Source of the DNA: Ditylenchus dipsaci
Taxonomy: Eukaryota > Nematoda > Chromadorea > Rhabditida > Anguinidae
Assembly: GCA_004194705.1 (NCBI GenBank)
Contig: SADC01000079.1
Coordinates: forward strand, 186,001-250,000
DNA length: 64,000 nucleotides
Reading direction: 5' to 3'
Positions 1-10,708 of this stretch are shown here, in pieces. The notes beneath the pieces are model-generated. The model was not told the DNA's origin. It saw only the letters and a program-made list of their open reading frames with translations, and made no database searches. Numbering within the stretch: position 1 is the stretch's first letter; each line of letters starts with the position of its first letter. Both the position numbers and the translations under genes were made by a program.

Positions 1-614
1 TTGGTGAAATTTGTGAGCCGTGTCCAAGTAACAATATTTGGAAAGCCATAACCATGCATGTCGTCATCAAAACAGTGATTTCTTAGAAAAAAACTTATTT
101 TTAGAGATATTGAGGGGTCTAAGTACCTCAATGTTAGGATGTTTGCCTTTGATCCTACCAAACTTATAGTATAGTCTGTGTCGTAAGAAATGCTGCTGGA
201 GCCAGCCTTGTAAAATATAAATGCATCCAGCACCAGCTCCTCCTCGACCTTCTTTTTGCTGACTTCCAGATACCTTAATAAACTGTTTAATAAACACAAA
301 CCGGGCTAGCAAAAAGCATACCAAGTTGCTCCAGCAACTACAATGCTTTTCGACACCAATCGACTATCTTCACACTGTGGAAATTTGTCGATATTGAAAG
401 TGGCACTCAAAAAGCCTTTCTTCGAATCTGAAAACAGTTCAAAAAATTTCCAGCTGAATGAACAGCTATACTCACTTATCCTTGGAATCTGAACTAAATA
501 TGCCGTATTCTTCCCATGTGTTTCTATCAGATTGAGTCGATCGTAGAAGTCTTTGAGCTGATCGATAATCGAACTGTCGAAAAAAGTCATATCTTTTGCC
601 GCTATCTTTCGCAC
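1..614 (-). CDS. MATH-domain protein, 3' part beyond window edge
   Basis: Three exons join in one open frame: 614-476, 427-322 and 282-1, with introns of 48 and 39 bp (GTGAGT..CAG and GTATGC..CAG). The reading frame is still open at base 1, so the 3' end lies outside. After an N-terminal stretch of about 50 residues the protein reads FNIDKFPQCEDSRLVSK, then DYTISLVGSKANIL and finally HGYGFPNIVTWTRLTNF. The last piece matches the typical end of a MATH domain (WGFxxFixxxxL), which binds substrates or partners; in nematodes it is often coupled to a BTB domain for cullin-3 ubiquitin ligases. No BTB part is visible because the window ends. The first ATG of this frame (612-614) was taken as start; an upstream ATG at 696 is in another frame. 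The family call rests on motif spacing only. Confidence 0.6.
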
Positions 615-772
615 TATTTCGCTGAATAAAATATGAATTTCTAAAGCTCCACTCAGACTTTAGCAAAACATGCAACACGAAACTTTTTTTCTTCATGTTG
701 CGTGTTTCACGACATTGTTTCGCGAAACAGAAAAAATGTTTCGCGAAACATTATTATTGGCCGTAATCATAG
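615..772. other. MATH gene upstream region
   Basis: Short 5' flank of the MATH-domain gene. Two copies of the palindrome TGTTTCGCGAAACA lie near 716-750; the same TTTCGCGAAA word recurs near 4564. No clear promoter element is seen. Confidence 0.3.
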
Positions 773-1247
773 GGCTCTACCCTGTTTCGTCCCAAATTGT
801 TTCCACCAAAACTGGTTATAGCCAAAAACGTTACATTTTTAATTAATTAATTTGCTAAATATGGTTTTTCTAACTAATTTTGTGGATATTCTCATCTACA
901 AGTTTATACTCAAATTGATTCTAGAGAGCAGGCTAAATTTTGAGCATGAGGTTGTAAATGACCATGCCTGCAATATTTTCTGAAAACCCTAAAATTTGTG
1001 GAATCCTGGACTTTTTTGAGAACTTTTGGGGTTTTTCAGCAAATATTGCAGACATGGTCATTTACAACTTTATACGCAAAATGTAGCCTTGCTCTCTAGC
1101 ATCAATTTGAGTATAAGGTTGTGAATAAGAATATCCACAACATTAGTTAGAAAAACCATATGTTGCAAACTAATTAATTAAAAATGTAACGTTTTTGGCT
1201 ATAACCATTTTTGGTGGAAACAATTTGGGACGAAACAGGGTAGAGCC
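773..1247. mobile_element. Palindromic MITE, GGCTCTACCCTG ends
   Basis: Near-complete inverted repeat with arms of about 200 bp, ends GGCTCTACCCTGTTTCG and its complement. Flanks AATCATAG (765-772) and AATCAAAC (1248-1255) share 6 of 8 bases, compatible with an aged hAT-type duplication. No coding potential. Confidence 0.75.
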
Positions 1248-1301
1248 AATCAAACATTTAGGGTCAATATTTTTTTTAATTCAAAAAATATTTATATTTT
1301 T

Positions 1302-3166
1302 GGCGCTACCCAGGTTCTTAAATTAGAAGTTATAATAAAATACTGTTTCGAAAAAGTCAAAGTTTATAAAAAAATGGTTTGGCCAAAAACAGGTTTAAAG
1401 AAAGACTGTTTCTGAAAAGAATGTGTTTGAGCAATATACATTTTAGAAACATACATTTGACAAAGAAAGTGCTTCAGAAAAATTACCGACTTTTCTAAAA
1501 TATCGATTTGTTGATATTTTGTGACGGTTCATAATTTTAGATAGCCATGGATGGTATTAGGGTTACAAGGTGGATAGACGCCTTACAGGCGCCTTAAATG
1601 AATTCCTTCCGTGCATTGATCATTTAAGTAGCAGATGCCACTGGCATTTCCCAATCCAAAATAAGTGTCTTTCATGAAAATGTGAAACGAAAAAACAAAA
1701 CGATTTTACTCAAAAAAATCCAAAAATACTGCTTGAAAAATATTTGAGTCCGATTTCGTGCTCAACACGAAAAAATACCCTAGGAGTGTCCTACGGGATG
1801 TAATGAAATTTCAAAAGTCCTCCGCCGTTAAAAGGGCTTCCGAATGAGTACAAACTCGCTTAATAAAATAGTTTCCAGAAAAAAGATATAGCTGGTGCAA
1901 CGGGACCACACAAAAGTGTTACGGACATTATCCCCCCCCGTCCCAATACTATATAGAGATGTGTAATTAGTGCGTCGCAATGAGTGCATCGCTAATTAGT
2001 GTGTCAGCAAGGGCCTAGCTAAGCAGTAGGTGTTTCAGTCCCAATTATTTAAGCTTATTTAAACCAAGTGGTCGTCCACTTGGATCAATTTTTTTTACGT
2101 TTTTGGGTTCCAAAACTTATTTTCTGCACTAATCAAAGCGTTCTAAAGATAGTTTGACAGTAGTAAAATTACGATTTGATGGTATTTTTACATTTTTCGT
2201 AAATATTGCAAACGTAATTTTAGTACTGTCGAACAATCTTTAGAATGCTTGAATTAAAGCAGAAAACAAGTTTTAGAACCCAAAAACGTAAAAAAAATCG
2301 AACCAAGTGAACGACCACTTGGATTAGTTGGTCCATGGGACATCCAGATGATCCAGCTACGACGCACTACATCTTATACTTAAACTGGTAGTGGTCTTCA
2401 ACGCAAAACATTGAAATTTTTGTGCAATGACAAAATATTTTAATATTGACGCACGAATTACAGACGCACTCATTAGGACGCAGACGACAGGTTTTGGAAC
2501 CCGAAAAGTAAAAAAAATTACTCTAAGTCACATTGTGGACATATTTTGGAGTGGGTTTGTCTTGGACATGAAGCGACCAATCCCTTTGCCGGGTACTATA
2601 ACCTATTTTTTGAGCTTAGGCTTAGAACTTTTCAAGCTGTACTCGAGTTGTCCAGCTGGACATCCACCCAGAAAATAGAGGACTACCTTAGTTTCGAAGG
2701 TGCAATTAAGTCAAAACAAGGTTGTTTCCGTTACAAATCGTTTCAAACACCGGCTTTTAATAAAGAGCAAAATTTGTTTGCCTATTCAGAATAATCCACA
2801 AAAATTAAAAGTCGACCACCTTGGAGGGGTAACTACCCACGGTATCAAGATTACAGCTGGTTAAAACAGCATTTTGGTCTTAACAAACCGTGTTCAGGAC
2901 ACGATTCTGGATGGCGTAAACTGATTTTAAATTACTTTCAGCTTAACCCAAATTTTCGGATTCTTGAGTTTAATTTAAAATTTGTTTTTTGAAAACTCTG
3001 ACTTGAAGAAAGTATTTGTTTAGCGAAGCATTTGTTTGCCAAATGTTTATTGTCGAATATGATCTTTCTTTAAACCTGTTTTTGGCCAAACCATTTTTTT
3101 ATAAACTTTGACTTTTTCGAAACAGTACTTTATTATAACTTCTAATTTAAGAACCTGGGTAGCGCC
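1302..3166. mobile_element. hAT-type element, GGCGCTACCCAGG ends, 8-bp TSD
   Basis: Inverted ends of about 110 bp (1302-1412 and 3056-3166) begin GGCGCTACCCAGGTTC. They are flanked by an exact 8-bp duplication ATATTTTT (1294-1301 and 3167-3174), the hAT signature. The 1.6-kb interior has no recognisable transposase; short ORFs at 2427-2794 are not convincing. A second inverted-repeat element (2064-2322) sits inside. Confidence 0.8.
2064..2322. mobile_element. Inverted-repeat MITE, CCAAGTGGTCG ends
   Basis: Ends CCAAGTGGTCGTCCACTTGG and its inverted partner continue inward through ACGTTTTTGGGTTCC. It is nested inside the 1302-3166 element. A diverged copy of the family lies at 33729-34010. 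No clear target duplication. Confidence 0.7.
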
Positions 3167-3199
3167 ATATTTTTCTCATTATTTTTTTATTTTGATATT

Positions 3200-3618
3200 G
3201 GCTTAAATTGTTTTGCCCCGTCAAATTATTCTTTTACCCCGTCAAATAGTAAAAATGTGTTTTTACCTCCAAAAGTTTTAAATTTCTCTCAACACTTTTA
3301 CATCAAAATGTAGCCCTGAATCTCGGCTTTTTAACAAGCCATCAACTGAATTTCTGCGATTTTAAAAAGTTGGAGAAAAACGTCTTTATATGGACCAAAT
3401 TTTAAAAAATTTGGTCTATAACATAACTTTTTTCTTAACTTTTAAATATCTCAGTGAGGAAGTTAATAGCTGGTTGGAAAGCTGAGATCCCGGACTACAT
3501 GCTGGTATGAAAACTTAGAAAAAATTGAAAGGAAAAGTTTGAGAAATACTCAAAAGAAACAAATTTTTACGATTTGATGGGGTAAAAGAATAATTTGACG
3601 GGGAAAGTACTTACAGCC
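3200..3618. mobile_element. Inverted-repeat element, GGCT/CCCCGTCAAATT ends
   Basis: Ends GGCTTAAATTGTTTTGCCCC and complement of GGCTGTAAGTACTTTCCCC, both followed inward by GTCAAATTATTC. Direct repeats of 10 bp, TTTTGATATT, flank it (3190-3199 and 3619-3628). The core (3310-3530) is itself palindromic (TGTAGCCC..CTCGGCTTT / AAAGCTGAGATC..CTACA) and is shared with the elements at 10710-11370 and 53720-54141. Related ends recur near 12000-12330, 38110-38200 and 45360-45520. Confidence 0.7.
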
Positions 3619-3634
3619 TTTTGATATTTATGAC

Positions 3635-4147
3635 TAGGGTTGTCGACTCGATCGATCTATTTCAACTTTTTCAGTCGAAAAGTCGAAAAATATCGACTTT
3701 CCGACTTATTTTTTCGACTCGTTCGATCGAACATTTTTTTTGACTTATTTTTTCGACTCGTTCGATCGAGGCATAAGCAACCATCGTCATAAGCATAAGC
3801 AACTTTGTATTCCAAATTATTTCTTATCATCAAAACGAGTCTGGCGGACGCAATATTGAAGAAAGCAAGTGAAAATAACATAGAAGAGCCTGAAGAAATT
3901 GTTAACCTTTTGTTGGAAATTGATGTTTGAATATTATTGTATGGATTTTCATTGAAAAAAGCTATTTTGAGTGTGCGGAAAAAATTTCGACTTTTCGACT
4001 CGATCGATCGAAAACTCGATTCGACTTTCGACTCGAGTCGTACGATCGAAAATTTTCGACTCGACTTTTCGACTCGATCGATCGAAGGGCTTCGACTTGT
4101 CTCGACTTTTCGATCGATCGAGTCGAAACTTTCGATCGACAACCCTA
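3635..4147. mobile_element. hAT-type element with TCGATCGA word arrays
   Basis: Ends TAGGGTTGTCGA and complement are flanked by an exact 8-bp duplication TTTATGAC (3627-3634 and 4148-4155). Both ends carry arrays built from TCGACTCGATCGATCGA. The middle (3790-3930) holds an open plus-strand stretch of about 55 codons ending in NNIEEPEEIVNLLLEIDV and a stop, possibly a residual C-terminus; its origin is unknown. Confidence 0.85.
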
Positions 4148-4239
4148 TTTATGACCCTCAGGCAACTTTCTGAGCTCTACACTGAAATACAAGCAGCTTT
4201 TCCGAGTAATTTATGAAAATTTGACGTATAAAAATCGGT

Positions 4240-4517
4240 GGGTGAAAAATGTTGAGGGTGAACAAGGGTCAACATAGCGGTCAACATTTGCCATAATTTT
4301 GTAGAAACAAATTTCAAATTTCTGTTAAAACCATCTTTTAGAGCTCAAAAAGTTGATGGGGGGTTAAAAAATATCAGATTTGGCACTGTTTCATGAAAAA
4401 TCGATATTTTTGCATTTTTCGAAAATGTTGACCCCTAAATGTTGACCCTAAAATGTTGACCTCTAAAATGTTGACCCCTAAAATGTTGACCTCTAAAATG
4501 TTGACCCCTCAACACGA
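4240..4517. repeat. ATGTTGACCCCTAAA word array
   Basis: Six to seven tandem copies of a 15-17 bp word (AAATGTTGACCCCTA) at 4429-4517 face shorter inverted copies (GGGTCAACAT, GGTCAACATT) at 4245-4290. It looks like another inverted-array MITE; no target duplication was found. Confidence 0.5.
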
Positions 4518-4655
4518 CTATGATTACAGCCATTGGACCTGTATTGTCAAACACTAAAAACTGGTTTCGCGAAACATTAGTTCGAAACAACGTATTTTGT
4601 TCAGCAAAACATCGGATCACTGGCAAGCCTCAGGTGAACGCTATGTAGAGATGAA

Positions 4656-5073
4656 GGCGGGGTCTATTCAACAACTGGAAATTGAGAAGCCGGATGATTC
4701 ATCAGAGGAAAATTCAACAACTGCATATTCAAAAGCCGAATAATTCAACTGAGAAATTTCGGTTTGATCGGGAAATTAGACCGAATGCCGACGTTTCTGC
4801 AAAAAATTGGTGAAATGTCTGACTGTTGAATTTTAATCTGTTGAATTATCCGGTTTTTGAATTTTACGTTGTTAAATTATCCGATTGTTGAATATTATTC
4901 TATTGAATTATCCGCTTTCGAATTATCCGCTGATGAATATTACTCTGTTGAATTATCCGCTTTTTGAATCATCCACTGCTGAATCATCCGCTTTTAGAAT
5001 ATGCAGTTGTTGAATTTTCCTCTGATGCATCATTCGGCTTTTTAATTTTCCGGTTGTTGAATAGACCCCCGCC
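4656..5073. mobile_element. hAT-type element with TGAATTATCCGC array
   Basis: Ends GGCGGGGTCTATTCAACAAC and complement, flanked by an exact 8-bp duplication GAGATGAA (4648-4655 and 5074-5081). The right half is an array of about ten diverged copies of GTTGAATTATCCGCTTT; the left end has inverted copies. No coding sequence. Confidence 0.8.
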
Positions 5074-5272
5074 GAGATGAACGTTATGACGGGTGGTTGT
5101 TATGTGAGCCTCAACCCTGTAAGATGCCTTGGCTGAACGTTATAAAAGGGTTTTCAAGAGAATTTTCGTGCAAACATCTAAATCATTACTAGAATATTTC
5201 AATAACAAAATTAGGCTTAACTTCAACCAAAATGATTGTGGAAACAAAATCAGCGGTATACTACCGACCGGA

Positions 5273-5600
5273 TACAAATACTGACTGGATACAAATACTG
5301 ACTGGATACAAATACTGACTGGATACAAATACTGACTGGATACAAATACTGACTGGATACAAATACTGACTGGATACAAATACTGACCGGATACACCGAC
5401 CGGATACAGTGCCAAATTTTGCCTTGGTATTTTTCAACTTTTTCGATTTTTCAAATTTTTACGCACTTAGGCTTAGGCTCAGAGTAAGCCAGCGCCCGAT
5501 GGGACGGACTCAAACGTGTGGATTAAACATAATTTTTTAATACTTTCGCGAAAAATTGTATCCGGTCGGTCTATTTGGTCAGTATAAGTATTAGGTCGGT
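5273..5600. repeat. 17-bp tandem array within small inverted element
   Basis: About seven near-perfect copies of GACTGGATACAAATACT (5280-5400) start from ACCGACCGGATAC. An inverted counterpart GTATCCGGTCGGT lies at 5560-5600, so this is probably one more element with word arrays. The 91-aa minus ORF across it merely translates the repeat. Confidence 0.55.
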
Positions 5601-6132
5601 GGGCAGTCAACATCAGCCATCACCAAAGCCCTCAAATAGAAGGTATATACAAAAAAATTGAAGAATACACTTTCCAGAGGCAATTCTTATGTCTGGTGTA
5701 CGCATGGGTGACCAAATTTTTTTTGGTTTTTTCGTGGCAATCTACACGGGGAATCTTACAAAAAAGTGTTTAAAAAAACAGTTTTCCCATATTTGCTTAC
5801 CAATTATGAAGCCCGATTGATGAGTGGTAGTTTGTCTAGTTTGAAAGGCGAACATGTTTTCGCGTAACAGCCTCGGGTGTTCGCCACAACCTTAGCTCTT
5901 CGCATTTCGCTGAAGGTGCATAGAGGCATAAGTTTGACGATTAAAATTACTATAGAACATTTAAGCCTCTATAACTTCCCGGCGTGGAGGAACTCAACCT
6001 GTCAAATAAAATGCCTGCACACTATCTGAACACACTATGCCAGCATTTACCTAGATGTATACTTCGGTTATAACAAAAAAAAAACCCAAGGCTTTTTAAA
6101 AAAAGATTATTTTTTTTTAAAGATCGTAAAAA
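5601..6132. other. No gene seen
   Basis: AT-rich spacer without convincing ORF, repeat or inverted structure. Confidence 0.4.
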
Positions 6133-6246
6133 TATCCAATACAGTCGAGTCGACTGTATTGGATATGCTTTGGATATGCTTTGCTTTTGGAATGTGCTTA
6201 AATCGAGAGTCGACTGAGTCGACTCTCGATTTAAGCACATTCCAAA
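6133..6246. repeat. Two palindromes of CAGTCGAC transposon ends
   Basis: 6133-6169 is a palindrome centred on CAGTCGAGTCGACTG, two element tips joined with almost nothing between. 6191-6246 is a second palindrome in which a right end (CTTAAATCGAGAGTCGACT) abuts the left end of the next element (AGTCGACTCTCGATTTAAG). Confidence 0.65.
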
Positions 6247-6804
6247 AAGTTCGTTCCCACCTAGGTTCCGACACTTTTTTTAGCCCGATTTTTGAAATTT
6301 TTCACCGGTTTTGTTTCGACAGTCTGGTTGCAAATATCGCAAGGATTACGATTTTGCCGATTGTTTTTTAAAATCATGCACGTTCATCATTAAAAAAAGC
6401 AAAACCTCGATTTAACGGACCATGGTTTTCGTGCGCAGTGGCATGTGCAAAATTTGAATTGGCGGGAGACACTTCTCTTTGGAGTCGTTCGCCATAACTC
6501 CAAAGAGTAAAGTTTGAGACGAGAGAGAAGTGTCCCCCGCCGATTCAAAGCCACTGCGCGCAAAAACCATGGTCCTTTAAGGACAGGAATTTTTGAAAAG
6601 GGCTGTCCTTAAATAGAGGTTTTGCCTTTTTAATTATGAAATTGCATGATTTTTAAAAAACGATGGGCAAAATCTGAATCCTTGCGATATTTGCAACCAG
6701 ACTGTCAAAACAAACTGGTAAAAAATTTCAAAATCGTGCTAAAAAAGTGTCAGACCCTAGGTGGGACGAACTTTTTGAGGTGTCCTTAAATCGAGAGTCG
6801 ACTG
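6217..6804. mobile_element. Tc1/mariner-like MITE, CAGTCGACTCTCGATTTAAG ends
   Basis: Inverted arms of about 190 bp (AGTCGACTCTCGATTTAAGC.. and ..TTAAATCGAGAGTCGACTG, followed by TA). The arms share GATATTTGCAACCAGACTGTC and CACCTAGG. A solo right end of the same family is at 56985-57104. It contains a TTAA-flanked insertion at 6416-6576. Confidence 0.7.
6416..6576. mobile_element. Nested TTAA MITE, GGACCATGG ends
   Basis: Palindromic 161-bp element between TTAA (6412-6415) and TTAA (6577-6580), ends CGGACCATGG and AGGACCATGG with GCGCAGTGGC inside. Taking out the element plus one TTAA restores a continuous hairpin in the host (CCTCGATTTAAGGACAG / CTGTCCTTAAATAGAGG), which supports the TTAA duplication. 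Confidence 0.75.
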
Positions 6805-7685
6805 TACATGAAAAGTTATGACCATTTTTCGTACTTTCTTGACAATACAAAAATTAAAACTTCAAATTTTCAGAGGGCTCCAGCCGAAACTTTTTTGTCG
6901 AACATTTTTCAAACCGAAAACACCATCGTGTTCAAGGTGAAATTCTGAGTCAGAAGTTCCAAAAGTCACGCATGGGAATCGAAGCGTTAAAGAATAAAAT
7001 TTATAATTTGTGCCTTGGGTTTTTGTGATCCAAAAGGTCAAAATTTTCAAATTTCCGCCAAATAAATTGTGCTGCAATTCTTTTTTTAACAGAAGTTTAA
7101 TTTTTTTTAAAGTAGTGAAAAGGTGAAAATACAAAATTTTGTATTTAGTCTGGAATTTCAAAAGTTTGAATTTTTTAGACTACAGAGCTTAAGCAATAAA
7201 TCAAAATTTTTGGAATATATTTTTTTCTCGATTTTACGGCTTTTTCATTAGGAAAGCTTTTTCTTATCACCGGAAGACTTTTTCTCGTGGGTGGCAGCCT
7301 TTTTCCCCTAAAAATTGCCCAAGATATTTTCTTTTCAAGCCAAAATTTGACGAAACTAATTTTTGGGGAAAAGGATTGTCGGCAACAAGAATAAGATATT
7401 CATCCACAAAAAATTAGTCCAAGAAAATGCGAGTCTTTATTATTGGAATTAAAAAAAATTTTTTTGAACAATCCAATACGATTATATTTTTCAGACATTC
7501 AAACACCTGGTCTACAAAAGGTGAAGCAGATCTAATAAACCGTCTGGAACACTTGTAGAGGCAGATAAACAAATGTCCTCCCCTCCACTGACCCTTCATC
7601 TGTATTCATGTCCAATGCCCAGGGATGAGCTTTTCCGCCTATTCCTTATGATGATAGGCGGAATTTAAGAGGGAAAAGACGCCTA
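6805..7685. other. No gene recognised
   Basis: AT-rich. A 99-codon minus ORF (6862-7161) shows no family motif. A short hairpin TTCCGCCTA..TAGGCGGAA lies at about 7634-7664. Confidence 0.35.
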
Positions 7686-8163
7686 CCGTAAAACCTCTAT
7701 TAATAGACCCGGGTCTATTATTTTTCAACCCCCCTCCAAGGGGGTCTATTATTAGAGGGGGTTTATTAATAGAGGGGGTCTATTATTTTCCAACCCTTCA
7801 AAAATCGGGAAAATTAAAGTCGATCTCAAAATTTTTGGGTGAAAATTAAAACCTAAAAAGTGGAATCAATAGAGCTCGTGAGAGTTAAGAAAACGTGAAA
7901 AACAGATTTGCAAAATATTTACTCTGCGCCGAATTACAGACCCTCAAAGTTGAGGGGGGTCTATTATTAGAGGGGGGTCTATTATTTTTAACACCCCCCC
8001 CCCCCCTAGGGGGGTCTATTATTAGAGGGGGGTCTATTATTTTTAAACACCCCCCCCCCCCTAGGGGGTCTATTATTAGAGGGGGGTCTATTATTTTTAA
8101 ACACCCCCCCCCCCCTAGGGGGGTCTATTATTAGAGAGGGGTCTATTAATAGAGGTTTTACGG
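7686..8163. mobile_element. TA-flanked MITE with G/C-run tandem repeats
   Basis: Ends CCGTAAAACCTCTATTAATA and complement are flanked by TA. The inside holds three copies of a roughly 54-bp unit (GGGGTCTATTATTAGAGGGG, TTTTTAAACA, then a run of 12-14 C) at about 7945-8125. It belongs to the CCGTATTT-type TA family. Confidence 0.75.
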
Positions 8164-8736
8164 TAAATCCCATTCGAACATCCTTCTGTTGCACGGAAAA
8201 AGACTGAAAAACACTAAAAACACATTGAAAAGCACCGAAAACACATTAAAAACCCCAAAAAGATGCAGAATTAAATTATTTTTTGACGCACTAAAAGTTA
8301 GAAAGCTGCAAGTCGATTTCCAGTTTTTATGGCGGTTTTTTTGGCCAAAAATTGGTATACTAAAAATGCTGATTTTTTGGAAAAACACATTTTTGAGCCC
8401 AAATATAAAACAAATAATAAACTTTTTTTGCTCATTAGGAAGAACAACTCATTCTGCGTCTAACTAGCTTAAAAAAGACTGTGCGACATCAAATTTTCAC
8501 GGAGTATAGATGTTTTTTTAGAAATGTACTGGTTTTAAACTTCAGTATACAATCTGATAATATAATTTGACTGGGGTATCATGTGTTTTTAGTCACATTT
8601 AGTCAAACTTTTAAATTTTAAAGGGATCAAAGGCTGTATAGGTAAGGGGAAGGGACCACAAAAGGGGGCTAATTATCACACAAAAGCAAAAAATAACAAT
8701 AGAGTTAGAAAACAAGTTGAGTAAAAAACAATTTTC
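8164..8736. other. Spacer with transposon remnant
   Basis: No gene is recognised. 8625-8690 (GGCTGTATAGGTAAGGGGAA..GGGCTAATTATCACA) resembles the inner arm of the 58457-59340 element, so a remnant of that family is present. Confidence 0.35.
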
Positions 8737-8756
8737 GGCTCTATATGTGTTCGCAC

Positions 8757-9807
8757 CACTGTTGTTCCAGCGCCAGCGTCGGCGCCGACCTCTTTTGAAA
8801 AAGGTCCAGAGCCGGCGCTCATAGCAGCGCCAGCGCTGGGTTGAAAATTTTGTTTTCGCTGTAAATTTCATGAAAAGTTTATTTTTTTAACAGTACGTTT
8901 TTTACAGTGAGAGTAATAATAACTTTTTATTATCTATATCGATTGGCAGCATACCGTTTTTTATTTCCTCTATCAATTCCCATGGTGAGTGAATATTCAA
9001 ATACAGCGTGTTCCAAGAAATCCGCAGAATTTGAAATTTCTATAATTTTTTTATAGATCGAATTTCGAAATTCTGTTTTCGCTAATCGTTTTCTCTTGAC
9101 GGGCGATTTGGCTAATTGTATAATGTCAAAATAAAACTTTCACTTCATCCCTTCTGTGGTTCTCGGGTTTCAGCCATCTAGAGGCCACCCACAGACCAGG
9201 ACCACAACCACAGCGAGGAACAAGCGAAAATCGTATTTTTGACATTATACACTTAGCCGAATTGCCCGACAAGAGAAAACGATTAGCGAAAACAGGATTT
9301 CGAAATTCGATCTAGAAAAAAGGTTATAGCCATTTCAAATTCTGCGGATTTCTTGAAACACGCTGTATTTTCCCTATGCTGAGAAATAAGTCTATATGAG
9401 GTGGAGTTATTAAAGAGTGGATAGTTCATTAAAGGAATAAGGTCATCCATATCAGTTTTGTTAAAAAAAAGTAATAAACTAAAAGATCAAGGAAATTGCC
9501 CGTCAAGGAAAAAAAAACAAGGAAAAAGAGGAAAAAATAAAAAATCAAAAGAAATGAAAGGTATTGCAGCACAAAAATTCAGATAATTTAGTTTAAAATT
9601 AAGAATAATTGTCTTTTCAATATTGAAATTTTGATCAATTTTGAAAACAGCGCTGGAGCCATAGCCGTTTAAAAAACAGCGCCGGGGCCAGCGCTGGGAC
9701 GAAAATTTTTAGCGCCGGCGCCGACCAAATTTTTCATTGGCCCGAGCGCCGGCGCCGAGCGCCGGCCCGGCGCTGTTTTTTCCCGGGGCAGCGCCGGAAC
9801 AACACTG
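8757..9807. mobile_element. Inner hAT-type element, GC-rich CACTGTTGTTCC ends
   Basis: Ends CACTGTTGTTCC and GGAACAACACTG (one mismatch) are flanked by an exact 8-bp duplication GTTCGCAC (8749-8756 and 9808-9815). It is inserted 20 bp inside the outer element. Both termini carry GC-rich words (GGCGCCGGCGC, AGCGCTGG), in strong contrast to the AT-rich interior. No transposase remains. Confidence 0.85.
9004..9365. mobile_element. Mariner-type MITE, CAGCGTGTTCCAAGAAATCC ends
   Basis: Inverted arms of about 120 bp (CAGCGTGTTCCAAGAAATCC and GGATTTCTTGAAACACGCTG) with TA on both sides (9002-9003 and 9366-9367). This is the third and innermost level of the nest. Confidence 0.8.
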
Positions 9808-10068
9808 GTTCGCACCCCTCCCGAAAAAAAAATTGCCTTGGTCCCCCCTGTTGATTAAATTTGATTAAAATTGTTCTTAGTCAACTCTGTTGTTTTTTTG
9901 TAATCTTTTACTTCTTTGTTTCATTTGTTATCTTTTTTTGTCTTATTTGTGACCTTTCCATATCGACTAATAAGTTCTTTTCGCCTGACAATTTTTTTCA
10001 AAAACAACAGGGGGACCAAGGCAACCTTTTTGTGGGAGGGGTGTGAACACATATAGAGCCCAATTTTC

Positions 10069-10452
10069 ATTCAATATTGTCATGGACTTGTTCGACACTT
10101 CAATTAGAACTTTAAGGCATCTGCTAACGCAGCGTTCACAACTGTTGATTGCACGTTGGACCATGTCAAGCAAAAGGAGCTAAATGACGTGCACGACATA
10201 TTTCGTCGATTCGTTAGGATTCGTTGGAAAGGAAAAATCGTATAGCGCCAGGTCAGGATTGTAAAAATGACTGTTAAAATGGCGAATGAAGTGTCATTCT
10301 GTTGCCTGGATTGTCCTCTATTGATTGAAAAAAAATCTCATCGAAACACAATGAGTTAAAAAAGATATGACCGAAACAAATTGTTCGACCAATTTGACCA
10401 ACTCTGTAGTTGATTGGAAAAAGGTCAAGCGAAAATCATGTTTTTGACATTA
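10069..10452. other. No gene seen
   Basis: Unique-looking AT-rich spacer; no ORF over 70 codons and no clear repeat. Confidence 0.35.
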
Positions 10453-10708
10453 CCGTATTTAGTAAATACTATTTACTGTATTTAGTCCCATGGGGAGTTA
10501 TTTTTCAAATTTTGAGGTCGATTTTGAGACTTTTGGGTGCTCAACAAAATTTAAAATGTGGAATCAGGTAAAGTCGCGGCAACTAAGAAAACGCAAAAAA
10601 CAGATTTGCGAAATGTTTGCTTTAGGCTGAGATATGGGGTCCGTAGGGTGGGGACTTATTAGAGCGTGGGGAGTTATTAGAGGGGGCGAGTTAATACAGT
10701 AAATACGG
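10453..10708. mobile_element. TA-flanked CCGTATTTAGTAAATA MITE
   Basis: Ends CCGTATTTAGTAAATAC and ..AGTAAATACGG are flanked by TA. The interior has the family core AACAGATTTGCGAAATGTTT followed by CTGAGATATGG, also seen in the copies at 11497, 36108, 41496 and 46780. Confidence 0.75.

Larger units (their letters stand above)
8737..10060. mobile_element. Outer hAT-type element, interrupted
   Basis: Ends GGCTCTATATGTGTTC and CACATATAGAGCC are flanked by an exact 8-bp duplication CAATTTTC (8729-8736 and 10061-10068). Without the inner insertion it would be about 265 bp and largely palindromic, including TTGCCTTGGTCCCCC and its inverted partner GGGGGACCAAGGCAA. Confidence 0.85.

Noticed and set aside
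3657..4142. 161-codon minus ORF rich in Ser and Arg.
   Set aside because: It translates the TCGATCGA arrays of a hAT-type element.
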